This document shows, one piece after another, positions 11,830 through 22,993 of a stretch of 64,000 bases of DNA. The notes beneath the pieces were generated by a model that ran no database searches, was not told the DNA's origin, and was given only the letters and a program-made list of their open reading frames with translations. The stretch covers positions 20,398,547 to 20,462,546 of the forward strand of contig CM026556.1 in NCBI GenBank assembly GCA_015143295.1, written 5' to 3'. The position numbers were made by a program, and so were the translations under genes. Within the stretch, counting starts at the first letter, position 1. Every line of letters begins with the position of its first letter. This stretch comes from Tetracentron sinense. Taxonomy: Eukaryota > Streptophyta > Magnoliopsida > Trochodendrales > Trochodendraceae.

Positions 11830-12059
11830 TGTAGAGCCCCAAAATTTCATTTCACTAAGAATGAATAGTGTGTGAATAGTGCGCAAGTGTGGTTTTGTAC
11901 ACTTATGAGTCTTATGTTAATATATGTGTTTGGAATTATGGCGTATATGTTCCAATGGGTCTATATGTCCTTAGGGAATGTGTTGAAAGCATAAAAGAGT
12001 GTTGGAAGTGCATTGGGGAAGATTCGAGTGGTGTAAACAAGGTTTTTCAGCAAAACAGG

Positions 12060-12312
12060 GGTCGACCGATCGCTCGGTCATTACCTGCGATCGATCGGTC
12101 AACTACCGATCGCTCGATAGTTGTCGTACGGTCAACTTTTTTGTATGGGGAAAAATTCCAGAGAGTGTGTTTTTGACCGATCTCTCGGTCATAACACCGA
12201 TCGACCGGAAAGCCACCGATCGCTCGGTCCATACCACCGATCGATCGGTCATACGCAGATTTTCTTCATTAAGGGTGTTTAAGACTTTAACCATCACCCT
12301 TTGCCTATAAAA
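12060..12312 (+). promoter_or_regulatory. H LTR promoter: CCGATCGATCGGT array and TATA box
   Basis: Repeated CCGATCGATCGGT/CCGATCGCTCGGTC-like palindromes fill 12060-12255, with the spacer TTTTTTGTATGGGGAAAAAT near the middle. A TATA box (TATAAAA, 12306-12312) follows. The layout is the same in J, B and L. Confidence 0.6.
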
Positions 12313-12475
12313 GGACTGGGTTCGTGCCTTAGGGTTTCACAAACCCTTTGTGCATTGTTTTTGAGGGATTTGAAGAGGAGAAGGAGGAGAGGTCCTTGGT
12401 GATTGTTCAAGCTTGTGGAAGATCAAGTTCTTCCTTTCCATTTGGTGTTTTCCAACCAAGAACTCACTGTTCTTG

Positions 12476-14762
12476 TGTCGCGACCCAAAACCCACCCTAG
12501 GAGTTAGAGTGAACTTTGGACGACTAATCATGACTTGCTTGACAAACCAACCTGCAAAACCCACAGAGCATATACAATAGAGGACAAAACAGCGGAAACA
12601 CACTCTAACATGTCATAGCGGAAGTCGACCAAACCTCTATGTATATACATAAGCAATCCAAGTTTATACAAAAAGAATCCAAAAGAAAGTGCGGAAAGAC
12701 CCGCCAAAATACATGAAGGTATATCTCTCATCTCACCCACAGCTAATCCACTCAGAATCTAATCACCACCTACGGATAACCCTCTACGGGAGGTTCCTCC
12801 AAAGGCTCCTCGACGTACTCCTCCTCCACCCAAGGGCTAGGAGCACAAACATCAAATGGAGCCGCAGCTCCCTCAGAACCTGCCGACATAAGAAGCACGA
12901 CTGAGCATGGAATACTCAGCGGGTACTAAATACTAACCAACAGTCATAGTATACAGATAGCATACATAAAGTAGGAAACAAATTGCATATATAGAACATG
13001 AACAATTTATATCATACAAGGAAGTAAAGCAGTTTGTAATCATGCTTGCATTCAGAAAAGCCGATAAAACCCTTGAAAACCTTGTGCACTTGACTTGATT
13101 GGAAATACAATTTCCGTGCTTGAAACTTGTCATGTTTGTCTTATCTTGTCATATCATGCATGTCATGCCATGTCATGCTTGCTTGGAAAGTAAACTACTT
13201 GTGAGGGAAGGGAGACCCTTCTTCCTAGAATGATTATGCTTGTCATGCCTTGTCTTGTCATGCTTGCTCGGAAAAGTAAACTACTTGTGAGGGAAGGGAG
13301 ACCCTTCTTCCTAGAATGCTCATGCTTGTCCTTTCACTTGTGAGATTCACTTGTGAGATGTCCTTGTGAGATGCACTTGCGAGGGAAGGGAGACCCTTCT
13401 TATGATATGTATGCACTTGCGAGGGAAGGGAGACCCTTCTTATGAAAATGCATGATTGTCTTGTCCTTGCCAAAAGCGAGGTAAAACATATCGTAGGATA
13501 TGCCCCACCTCTAAATCCCATTCTGGAAAACCTCGGTAAATCATGTCATGTATGTGTGCTCGTGAGGTCTTGTGCATACTTGCATTTGGAATTAAATATG
13601 GCATTGGAGTAATTCATAACACATAACATCAATGATTTGAGCAATTTAATATTCATATCATTTAGGGAAAGTGAACAATCACACTATCATGACCCTAGCA
13701 ATTTCCATAAACCTTAAACATGCATTTTCTTAATTTATTATTCATTTTATTCACCTTGGAATTTCATCAAACATAGTGCATTAATTATTTATTAACCCTA
13801 CAACATGCTTTTCTAGGTGGGTTTTACCCACATCACATATGTATGTTCATTATGGGTACAATGTCCTCCCCGTTCATCCATCACATCAATACACACGGCA
13901 TCCAATCGCCTACATTCATCTCCATTCACCATTCACAACCCATCTCATAATACATGGATATATAAAGGAACACAAAGAAAAATAAAAGAAAAGAAGAACT
14001 ATAACTAGGAGGGTAGCAAGAAGTACCGACCTTGACAAAAGAGGGAAGGAATCCCCTTCCAAAATGCACGTAAGTTGCTGCCCTAGCTTGGAACACGAGC
14101 TCCACGAATGCTTGAACCGAAATCTTGAAGAAATCGGGCTTGAGGTTGATCTAGGGTTTCAAAACCCTTTGATTTCTCTCCAAAATGGAAACCTAGGTTT
14201 TGGAAAACCTTCTCCTTTCTCTCTATCTCTCAAAAGACTCTAAGGGTTGTGTATGAACCCTCAAATGATCGGGCAAAGCCTTTAAGGTATGAGTGAAACG
14301 CCCAAAAGATGAAAACACCCTTAATGAAATTTCTGCAAAAACACGAGGACCGAGCGATCGGTGGTTATGACCGATCGATCGGTTGCCTATCGAGCGATCG
14401 GTTGCCTACCGAGCGATCGGTGTTTATGACCGATCGATCGGTCAAAAACTCACTCTCTGGAAAATTTCCCCATACAAAATTTCTGACCGTGCGATAGCTA
14501 CCGATCGATCGGTTATGGACCGATCGATCGCTCTATGGACCGAGTGATCGGTTACCTACAGGTCCAGACTGTTTTGGCCATATCTTTTGACCCGCTCGTC
14601 GGATTTCGACGATTCAACTTGCGTTGGGTTCGTACTTCGAAAAGGAACATTTCTGATATTTCAGAATTTCTAATTTCTTCCTTATTTATTAATTGCACTA
14701 CTTTAAAGGAAAAATGGCTACGAAAGGGTCATGCATAAATGTCAAAAGTTCGGGGCTCTACA
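12476..14762 (-). mobile_element. Solo LTR I (minus strand) inside H
   Basis: It is 2287 bp, flanked by TCTTG at 12471-12475 and 14763-14767. On the minus strand it runs TGTAGAGCCCC...GGGTCGCGACA. Apart from the promoter array it closely resembles the LTR of element A: the same leader, GAAGGGTCTCCCTTC hairpin units near 13205-13440, and the same short reading frame. Its array is made of CCGATCGATCGGT palindromes (about 14345-14560), whereas A has AACGGACAACGT repeats. No clear TATA box is seen. Confidence 0.9.
12770..12889 (-). CDS. Short acidic LTR reading frame in I, 39 aa
   Basis: It begins MSAGSEGAAAPFDVC and contains the conserved core PWVEEEYVEEP, then PPVEGYP and a stop. It is intact and differs from the A copy at few residues. 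It starts at the ATGTCGGCAGGT motif just downstream of the conserved LTR hairpin. Codon differences between families lie mostly at third positions, which argues for past selection on a peptide. Translation is unproven, and the AG|GT inside the start motif could instead be a splice acceptor. Confidence 0.4.
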   Translation of the reverse strand: MSAGSEGAAAPFDVCAPSPWVEEEYVEEPLEEPPVEGYP

Positions 14763-16003
14763 TCTTGCTTGTTCCAGCCATTGGGAGTCAAACTCATTGA
14801 TATCTCTAAGGTAGATACACTCTACTACAATCTTGCAATCCTACTAGTTACTAATTATGATTCTTCTTATCTATGCCCTATCTATATGTATTGATTTTAT
14901 GTATGAAAAGGTGTGATTATATACTTGGATGAAGGTTACTATTATGATGCACTCTAAGTGTTTGATAAAATACCTCTAAGGGATTCTATGCTTAAATACG
15001 ATGATTTCTCTTATTAAGTGCATATGCTCGCATGTCTCGCATAAACCGATGGTTTCCATGGATTTCTCCAAGTACAAACAAAGGTTTTTCACGAAAAGAT
15101 GAATAATGAATGATTCTAAGTAACTCTATGATATCTCTAAGATCGTTTCACAAGCTCTAAGGATCATACCATGCTCACAAGAAAAATCTATGATAATGCT
15201 CTAAGATCGTCTCACAAGCTCCACGGATCACAATGAAATGCTCTAAGATCTCTAAGGTTATGCTCTATGGAAATGCTCTAAGGTTATTGCTCTATGCTCT
15301 ATGTCTCTACGGATCATAATGACTCTAAGTAACTCCATGAACTCACAAGAACTCATAAGGCTATGATTATCGATTGACTCACACGGTTACAGTTTTGGTT
15401 TCGAATATTATCTCACATACGTTTTCACGGTTTCCATGCTTTAAGGAATTTACGGATTTCATTCTCCATGTCTTGTATGCTCCATGCCTAACCGCTTTAT
15501 TGTTATTAGTTTGTATATACTGAGTATTCCATGCTCAGTCGATATTGTTATGATCGGCCGATGCTCGGGTTCCATTCGATTTGTGTGGCGAAGAACCTTG
15601 GGTCGAGGAAGAGTACCGTGACCCGGAGCCTTCCATGGATCACTATCATGATGATGGTGCTTTAGATAGGAGTCGTGACTTCGATTTCTGTTGATCGACT
15701 GACTTAGAACTTGTGTCATTTTGTTAGGTGAGTGTGGGGTTTGTCCACTCCACTTTTGGGTTTCTCACACATGTATACTTGTTGGTTCTTACTTGAGCCA
15801 AGTTATAGGAGTATTCATTTTGCTTCCGCTATGTTTAGTATTTTATTTTCCGCTGTGCATTGTATTTCGTTTCCGCTATGTATATTCAGGTACTCTGACA
15901 GGTTTCCACGTGTGCCTTATGTATCATACTGGAGGTATGATATGGCGGTCACGAGTCAAAGTACCCTTAACTCCTAGGGGGTATTTTGGGTCGCGACAAG
16001 TTA

Positions 16004-17335
16004 ATTGTGTGATAAAGGTTTAAATGTATATTTTAAATCCAATGTATGCATTATTAAAGATAAAGATAACATTAATACTATGTTCATTGCTCATAAATAT
16101 GAAAATGTATATATAATTGACTTTGATGAATTAATCTCTCAAAATTTAATATGTTTTTCAGTTATAAATAAAATAGTTGGTTATGGCATAAAAGGTTAGG
16201 CCATGCAAGCATGAATTTATTATCTAAATTGTCTAGAAAAGAACTTGTAAAAGGTTTACCAAAAACCAATTTCTTAAAAGACAATATTTGTGATGCTTGC
16301 CAACTAGAAAAACAAATTAAATCATTATTTAAAAGGAAACTAGAAATATCAACTTCTAAGCCATTGGAATTATTACATATGGATTTATTTGGGCTAAATG
16401 ATGTTGGTAGCTTAGGTGGCAAACTCTATGCTTTTGTGATTGTTGATGATTATTCTAAATTCACTTGGGTGCTATTTCTATCTCATAAAAATGAAGTGCA
16501 TGTATTGTTTCAAAAATTCTGTAAAAGAGTTTAAAATGAAAAAGACTACTTTATTAATAATATTAGGAGTGATAGAGGTGGAGAATTCAAGAATAAAGAA
16601 CTTGAATCTTTATGTGAAGATAATGATTTCAACTATAACTTCTCCCCAGCTAGAACTCCTCAACAAAATGGAGTAGTTGAAAGAAAGAATAGGTCTTTAC
16701 AAGAAATGTGTAGAACTATGTTAAATGAATATAAATTACTTAATTATTTTTGGGCTAAGGCCATTAATACTTCTTGCTATGTGATCAATAGAGTTGTAAT
16801 TATAAACAAATTAAATAAAACCCCTTATGAGCTTCGGAATGGAAGATCACCTAATATTGGTTACGTTAAGGTATTTTGATGCAAATGTTTTATTTTTAAT
16901 AATAAACACAACTTAAAGAAATTTGAACCAAAATTTTGTGAAGGAATTTTTCTTGGTTATTCTTCTAATAGCAAAGCATATAGGGTGTTTAATAAAACTT
17001 TCCTAGTTGTAGAAGAATCTATGCATGTAATCTTTAATAAATCTAATCCTTTTGAAATCAAAAAAATTGATGATGATGTTCGAAATGACAAAATTGAAAA
17101 CATATATAAAGATATTGCAAATTTGGAAATCAATAAAAATGACAATGAAGATCAAGATAATGATAAAACCTTAGAAGTTGAAAACTTAAATGAAAATGAA
17201 GAAGAAAACGAAACTCATCTTCCTAAGGCATGGAGATTAATAAAAGATCATCTTAAAGATCAAATACTTGGTAATATGGATCAAGGTGTAAGAACAAGAA
17301 GAAATATTTGTAATAACCTTGCATTGCTTTCTTAA
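16004..17335 (+). pseudogene. Copia E integrase region
   Basis: Integrase inserts the cDNA into the genome. The frame holds the HHCC zinc-binding part (ICDACQLEKQIK preceded by the GHASMN region). The catalytic core shows the three acidic positions in HMDLFG, SDRGGEF and NGVVERKN. The C-terminal part includes FLGYSSNSKAYRVF. The end (LPKAWRLIKDHLKDQILG) is typical of the SIRE lineage. Interruptions include a stop at about 16531, a frame change, and a stop near 16878. It continues into RT after the stop at 17333. Confidence 0.8.
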
Positions 17336-18870
17336 ATTGAACCTAAGAATGCTCTTGAAGTAATTAATGATAAATCATGGGGAATTGCAATGCAAGAGGA
17401 ATTAAACAAATTTGAAAGAAATCAAGTATAGGATTTAGGGCCCAAACCTAAAAGCAAATCTATAATTGGTACTAAATAGATATTTAGTAATAAAAAGGAT
17501 GAAAGTGAAAACATTGTTAAAAATAAAGTTAGACTAGTAGCTCAATACAATCAAGAAGAGGGAATTGATTATGATGAAACTTTTACCCCTGTTACTAGAC
17601 TTGAAGCTATTAGACTGTTACTTGCTTATGCTATTTTCAAATATTTTAAATTATATCAAATTGATGTCAAAAGTGCTTTCTTAAATGGATTTATTTTGGA
17701 GGAAGTTTATGTTGAACAACCTCCTTGCTTTGAAAATCATAAAATGCCTAATTATGTGTTTAAACTCACTAAAGCTCTTTATGGTTTAAAGTAAGCTTCT
17801 AGAGCTTAGTATGATAAATTAAGTGACTTTCTACTTGATAATGAGTTCATTAGAGGAAACATAGATACTACCTTATTTATAAAGTCCAAAAATGATGATA
17901 TGCTTTTAGTGCAAATCTATGTTGATGACATTATTTTTGGTTCTACTAATAAATCTCTTTGTTAAAAATTTGCTAATTATATCCAAGATGAATTTGAAAT
18001 GAGCATGATGGGAGAGTTGAACTTCTTTATTGGGCTTTAAATCAAGCAAACAAAGGAAGGGACCTTCATTAATCAAGCCAAGTACACAAAAGAGCTACTC
18101 AAGAAATTTGGGATGGACAACTCAAAAGAAGCTTATACTCCCATGAGTCCATTAACAAAGCTAGATAAAGATGAAATTAACATTAGCGTGGAAGAAATAA
18201 AATATCGAGATATGATTGGTAGTTTATTATATTTAACTGCTAGTAGACCTGATATCATATTTAGTGTTTGTATATGTGCTAGATTTCAACCTAATCCTAA
18301 ATAATCACATATGACTGCTATAAAAAAAATTTTCAAATATTTAATTGGAACAATTGAACTAGGACTATGGTACCCTAAGAACACTTCACTTGAACTAGTT
18401 AATTATTCTGATGCTGACTTTGCTGGATGCAAAGTTGATCGGAAGAGCACTAGTGGTACATGTCACTTCTTAGGACATTCATTAGTTTCATGGTCATGTA
18501 AGAAACAAAACTCTGTAGCTCTATATACAGCCGAGGCTGAATTGTAATAACTAGGAGTTGTTGTGCTCAAACATTATACATGAAACAATAATTAGAGAAC
18601 TTTAAATTGTTTTATGATAAAATTTCAATTAAATGTGATAATACAAGTGCTATATGTATGACTAAGAATCCAATTCAACATTCAAGAACCAAACACATTG
18701 AAATTAGATATCATTTCATAAGGGATTATATGCAAAATTGAGGATGTAATGTTGAAATTTGTTGAAACAAATAACCAACTTACTGACATATTTACTAAAC
18801 CACTCCCTTATGACAGATTCAGTACATTAAGAAGAAAATTAGGTATGACTAGACTATGTGACATTAAATG
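17336..18870 (+). pseudogene. Copia E reverse transcriptase and RNase H
   Basis: RT and RNase H copy the element RNA into DNA. Visible motifs include the TFTPVTRLEAIRLLLAYA region, the VKSAFLNG motif, the YVDDIIFGST active site (YVDD at 17917-17928), IGSLLYLTASRPDI and, in RNase H, SDADFAGC and TAEAEL. At least nine in-frame stops occur. Several sit where the family has glutamine or tryptophan, which fits C-to-T change at methylated sites. The pol end (ADIFTKPL-like, TLRRKLGMTRLCD-like) is readable at about 18785-18870. Confidence 0.85.
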
Positions 18871-19389
18871 AAAATATTGCCTAAGTTGAAAAATTAAAAT
18901 TTTTGGTTGAATGTGCTTCATATTGATATATGTTGATTATTGGATTGTGTTTACCATGAATACCTACTTGAATTGTAGTTCTGATTGTCCAAATTTATCT
19001 TATGTTCATTAGAAATAAGATTTAAAGGTTTGCAAAATTGGTTTTGATATTAAAATTTTCAGAATTTTAGTTTCTGTGTATGGACTCGGCGACGAGTCAG
19101 AATACAGTCTTGTACTCGTCGACGAGTGACCATTCCAGTAGCCAAGATTTTGCCACTCGGCGACGAGTGAGGTTAAAATCTGAGATTTCAAAGCCACTCG
19201 ATGATGAGTCCAACCTACTTGTCGACAAGTGACCATGAATCTATAAATTAAAACCTAATTTTCTTAATGTTTTCACTGTTCATCTTTTCAAATTCCCATT
19301 CCATCGCATTCCTAAACCTTCAAACCCTATTCTCTCTTCTCCAATCTTATCAAAACCCTTTCCAAAACCTTCTCCTCACTCAAAATCAA
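18871..19389 (+). promoter_or_regulatory. Spacer before the env-like ORF with LTR-like palindromes
   Basis: There is no coding sequence. Between 19083 and 19232 lie several copies of a CTCGTCGACGAGTG/CTCGGCGACGAGTG palindrome. They are followed at about 19241-19248 by CTATAAAT and 140 bp later by an ATG (19390) opening the env-like frame. The same palindrome and a TATA box occur in the 3' LTR of this element (40912-41110). It may be a second promoter within the element or a duplicated U3 piece. Confidence 0.5.
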
Positions 19390-20943
19390 TGGCTCCAAGG
19401 ACCAAGACTCCATCTGTGCTGCAGACCAAGAAGAAAGCCATGGCTGCAGAAAAAGGGAATGGCAAAGCTGAAGAATCATCACAGGCAGAGGCTCCCAATC
19501 TATTTTAGACCAAAGAAGCTCAAGAGAATTATACAAGGGTTTTCATCAAGCGAGAACCTGTGTTTGGTAAGGTTCCTGATTTTGATTTATTCAAAGACAT
19601 AGGTCTTGATGTCATAGCCTCTAAATTTCAAGCTCTTAAGTGGCATAGGTTCTTTGCTTTTTGTGAATCTATGTATCTTGATATTGTCAAGTAGTTTTAT
19701 TGCCATCTTACCTATGAAAAAACCACAAAAACCATAAATTCATATGCTCATGGTAAGAAAATCTTTTTTTAACCATGATGAACTTCAATCTATTCTAAAA
19801 CTTCCAAGTGGGGACTTCCAATCTTACACCACTAATCGGTGGGTCTCCTATGAGCGGTTTAATGTCGTTGAGGCCTTAAACAATATGTATACCCACAAGG
19901 ACAACACAAAGCCTGTCCCACCTAAGCTCAAGGACCTCACCCTTGATGCTAGGTTAGCTCACCACATAATCACCTACGATATTGTCCCTTGAGGTGGTGG
20001 TAGAGACTTCATAACTTTTTTTTTAATGTTTTTCTTATTTGGTGCATCTTAACCACCAAAAATGTTGACCTTACATTCATTTTTATGCATGTCATGAGGG
20101 ATGCAGCCAAGAAAACCTCAGGCAGATTTCCCTATGGACTTGCACTCACCTATGTCTTCAAGCATTTCAAAATTCCCTTGTCTGTCTATCATGACAAGAA
20201 GTCTATTACTGACTCTGATGTATATTCTAAAGCTACCATTCCTCTGTCATTCCTTCCTCTACAGCAGCTGAGCCAATATCTCTAGAGGATCCAGAGACAG
20301 GCAGTACCAGAGACTGAGACTAGGCCAGAGTGGCAAAATGTAATGATTGATACTCATTTCAGTTTGAGGATCCAGGCCATCAACAGTTTGTTTCTCCTAC
20401 CAGGCCAGCATCTTCAGATGAGCAGATGAGTTTGCTGCCCAGATTGCCTCAATGGCTTCGAGCATGGAGCAATTCTAGCTAGAGATGAGGCAGAGCCAGA
20501 TTTAGTTCCATTTTGAGACTAGAGACAGACTTTCATCTTTAGAGTCCAGGGTGAAGGGGATCCAGGTTGAGATGAAGAAGAGAGATGAGTTGCTAGAGCC
20601 CAGACTAGGAGAGATTGAGATATCCAGTGAGGTTGTGAAGAATAGAGTGGACTCCATAATATCACTGATTGAGAGGAAAGCTGTAGAGGCTTCAGTCATG
20701 AGTAATAGACACAGTGATAACCTGACTAGTGTGGGGAAGGCTATGAATTATCAAGCCACATATATTCATCACATGTCAGGATTATTGGACTCTCAGGCCC
20801 CAGTCATTGGAGAGATGGCTACCAAGGTTGATCAAATTGCCACAGAGATGTTGAATATCAGAAAGAAGCTTGAGCTTGTATATATTCCCACTAATGTGGA
20901 AGTTCCAGCTGTTGGACATGATGCCCAGAAAAGTCATTTAGAT
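19390..20943 (+). pseudogene. Copia E env-like ORF, first part
   Basis: A third ORF after pol is a hallmark of many SIRE-lineage elements and is called env-like. It starts MAPRTKTPSVLQTKKK. A domain follows that resembles the putative plant transposon protein family (LTLDARLAHHIITYDIVP, RDAAKKTSGRFPYGLALTYVFKHF). From about 20500 to 20880 comes an acidic, coiled-coil-like stretch with many E, K and L residues. Several stops and frame changes occur (19507, 19692, 19770, 19990 and others). I see no clear signal peptide or membrane segment, so a true envelope role is not supported. Solo LTR F cuts the frame, and the rest is at 37008-37196. Confidence 0.7.
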
Positions 20944-22696
20944 TGTTAGAACCTTATTAATTTGATTAATAAATACTTCTTAATCTATTGTGTATTCATT
21001 ATAGGTAATTGACCATGATCATGAGATGATCTATACGATATGAGATATCGATAAAGGTCCATAGGATATATTGTAGGAAAGTTATATGATTAGATTATCA
21101 CAGGTAGATATAACTTTCCGGTTCCTTATACCTTATATAGTCACAGCTGTGGGTGAAGCCAGAATGCTAAGATGTTCTCAATAGTTGAGATGTAGTTCTA
21201 TCTCGAACTATTGTAGTGGAGACTACACATTAGCATATGGGTGCTTAAATGTACACTGACTGATTGCATTTAATTAGAGACCTCTTGCATAAACATACTA
21301 TTAGATAGTTGGTCTCTCATTCACATTGAACGGTTTCGATGATCCTTATATCTGATGAGTTCATCTATGACTAGGTAGTGATCTGACTGTTTTGATTCCA
21401 CCAACGTATTTTCTAACTTAGGGAATACAATATAGTAACAGTTGGATAGTCAGAAAGTTGTTTGAGTCATGATGAACTTCAAACAAGAAATCCATGCTCA
21501 TTAATTTGAGAAATTATCCAAGTTCCGAGTAAGACAGTTGATTAAGTTCAAATCCTGCGTAGGTGATTTTAAAAACAAAATAAGTTTTAAAATATACTTT
21601 ATTAAAAGGTATTATACTTATAAAAGGATTTTTTCAAAATGTTTTTCATGAGAAATTGTTTCTTATGGTTTAATCATAAGTCTTGGAAACTTGGATGATT
21701 TGCAATGGGCTATGGGTTAGATAGTATGTCAGTCTCGAAGGCTCATTAGGGATAATGTATTTGGAAGGATAAATCAAATTTAAAAGTTCATGTGGCGGGA
21801 TCCGTAATGGTTAATGTTCATACACTGGGATTCAATTGGAACATGGATATCTCACGTCACTTGCAATTCCGATGTAATTCCCATTTAGGGTCAATGGGAT
21901 AACATTGGATAAGCCAGGGTAAGAATGTCCCAGAGCAATCTGTGGAGGTGCTCACATACGAAATACAAGCTCAATAATTGATTAAAAGTTAATCAATTAT
22001 TTAAATGATTGAAAGTTAATCATTTAATTAAATAGATTAAAAGTTAATCTATTGTTTAAATTAATTTTTAATTTATACTAAGGGATTATTTTAGTAATGA
22101 GTTGATTAACATAATTAAAGGGGAAATGAGTTTGACCCATATCCATAAACCCATTAAAATGGACCTTCAATATGGGCCAAAGCCCATGGGTTTAAACCTT
22201 AGGGTGGGGCGCCCGCTTGAGGAACCCTAATTGGATTAGGATTTGTTTAATTGAATAATTATTGAAATATAATTCCTTTTATTATGAAATTAAAATCCCT
22301 GTAGAGCCCCAGACTTTTTCATGCTTAATACATGACACTTTCGTGGTCATTTTGCCTTTAAAGAGTTATAATTAATAAATAAGGAAGAAATTGAAAATTC
22401 TGAAATATTAGAAATGTTCCTTTTCGAAGTACAAACCCAACGCAAGTTGAATCGTCAAAATCGGACGAACGAGTCAAAAGATATGGCCAAAACAGTCTGG
22501 ACCTGTAGGCAAGGACGTAGCTCGGTTACGCGCTAAGGACGTAGCTCGGTTATGCGCTAAGGACGAACTCTGATAACGAATACGTTGTGCATCCGTTGTG
22601 CAACAGACAACGGGTACATCGTGCAGCTCACAACGGGTACGTCGTGCAGCTCACCACGGGAACGTTGTACAGCACCACGGGCACGCTGTACATAAG

Positions 22697-22993
22697 ACAA
22701 CGGACAACGTGTTTGGTACTATTCACAACGGACAACGTGGTTGGTACTATTCACAACGGACAACGTGGTTGATACTATTCACAACGGACAATATGTTTGG
22801 CACTATTCACAATGGACAACGTGGTTGATACTATTCACAACGGACAACGTGGTTGATACTATTCACAACGGACAACGTGTTCAGCACTGTCCACAACGGG
22901 CAACGTGTTTGGCACTGTTCACAGCACCACGAGTTGGCACTGTTCACAGCACCACGAGTTGGCACTGTTCACAGCACAACGAGTTCGACACTC
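22697..22993 (+). repeat. AACGGACAACGT tandem array in the A 5' LTR
   Basis: By eye there are eight units of 28 bp built on AACGGACAACGTGTTTGGTA and similar, followed by two units of 25 bp with AGCACCACGAGTTGGCAC and a partial end unit. The array replaces the palindrome array found at this place in the related LTRs I and L. The 3' LTR copy is longer. Confidence 0.85.

Larger units (their letters stand above)
11830..15998 (+). mobile_element. Solo LTR H in copia E, itself split by I
   Basis: It starts TGTAGAGCCCC and ends GGGTCGCGACA, with duplicated target AGTTA at 11825-11829 and 15999-16003. Without I it is about 1.88 kb and nearly the same as solo LTR J. J shows the unoccupied site at which I inserted here. 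The family lacks the roughly 65-bp conserved box of the other Ty3 LTRs. The leader hairpin is at 15520-15538. The short LTR frame after 15557 is disturbed (CGGCCGATG where J has CGGCAGGTG). Confidence 0.9.

Noticed and set aside
15459-16023. Open frames in H and J around the LTR end (15459-15719 minus, 15721-16023 plus, and copies at 45726-46296)
   Set aside because: They are conserved only because the LTR is duplicated. No protein similarity is seen, and the plus frame overlaps the LTR end.
19390-20943. Env-like ORF of E as a true viral envelope gene
   Set aside because: No signal peptide, membrane anchor or cleavage site is visible, and the similarity is to a plant transposon-associated domain.
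22697-22993. Regular repeats resembling a CRISPR array (also 34005-34375 and 38777-39173)
   Set aside because: They are direct tandem repeats inside plant LTRs, without unique spacers or cas genes.
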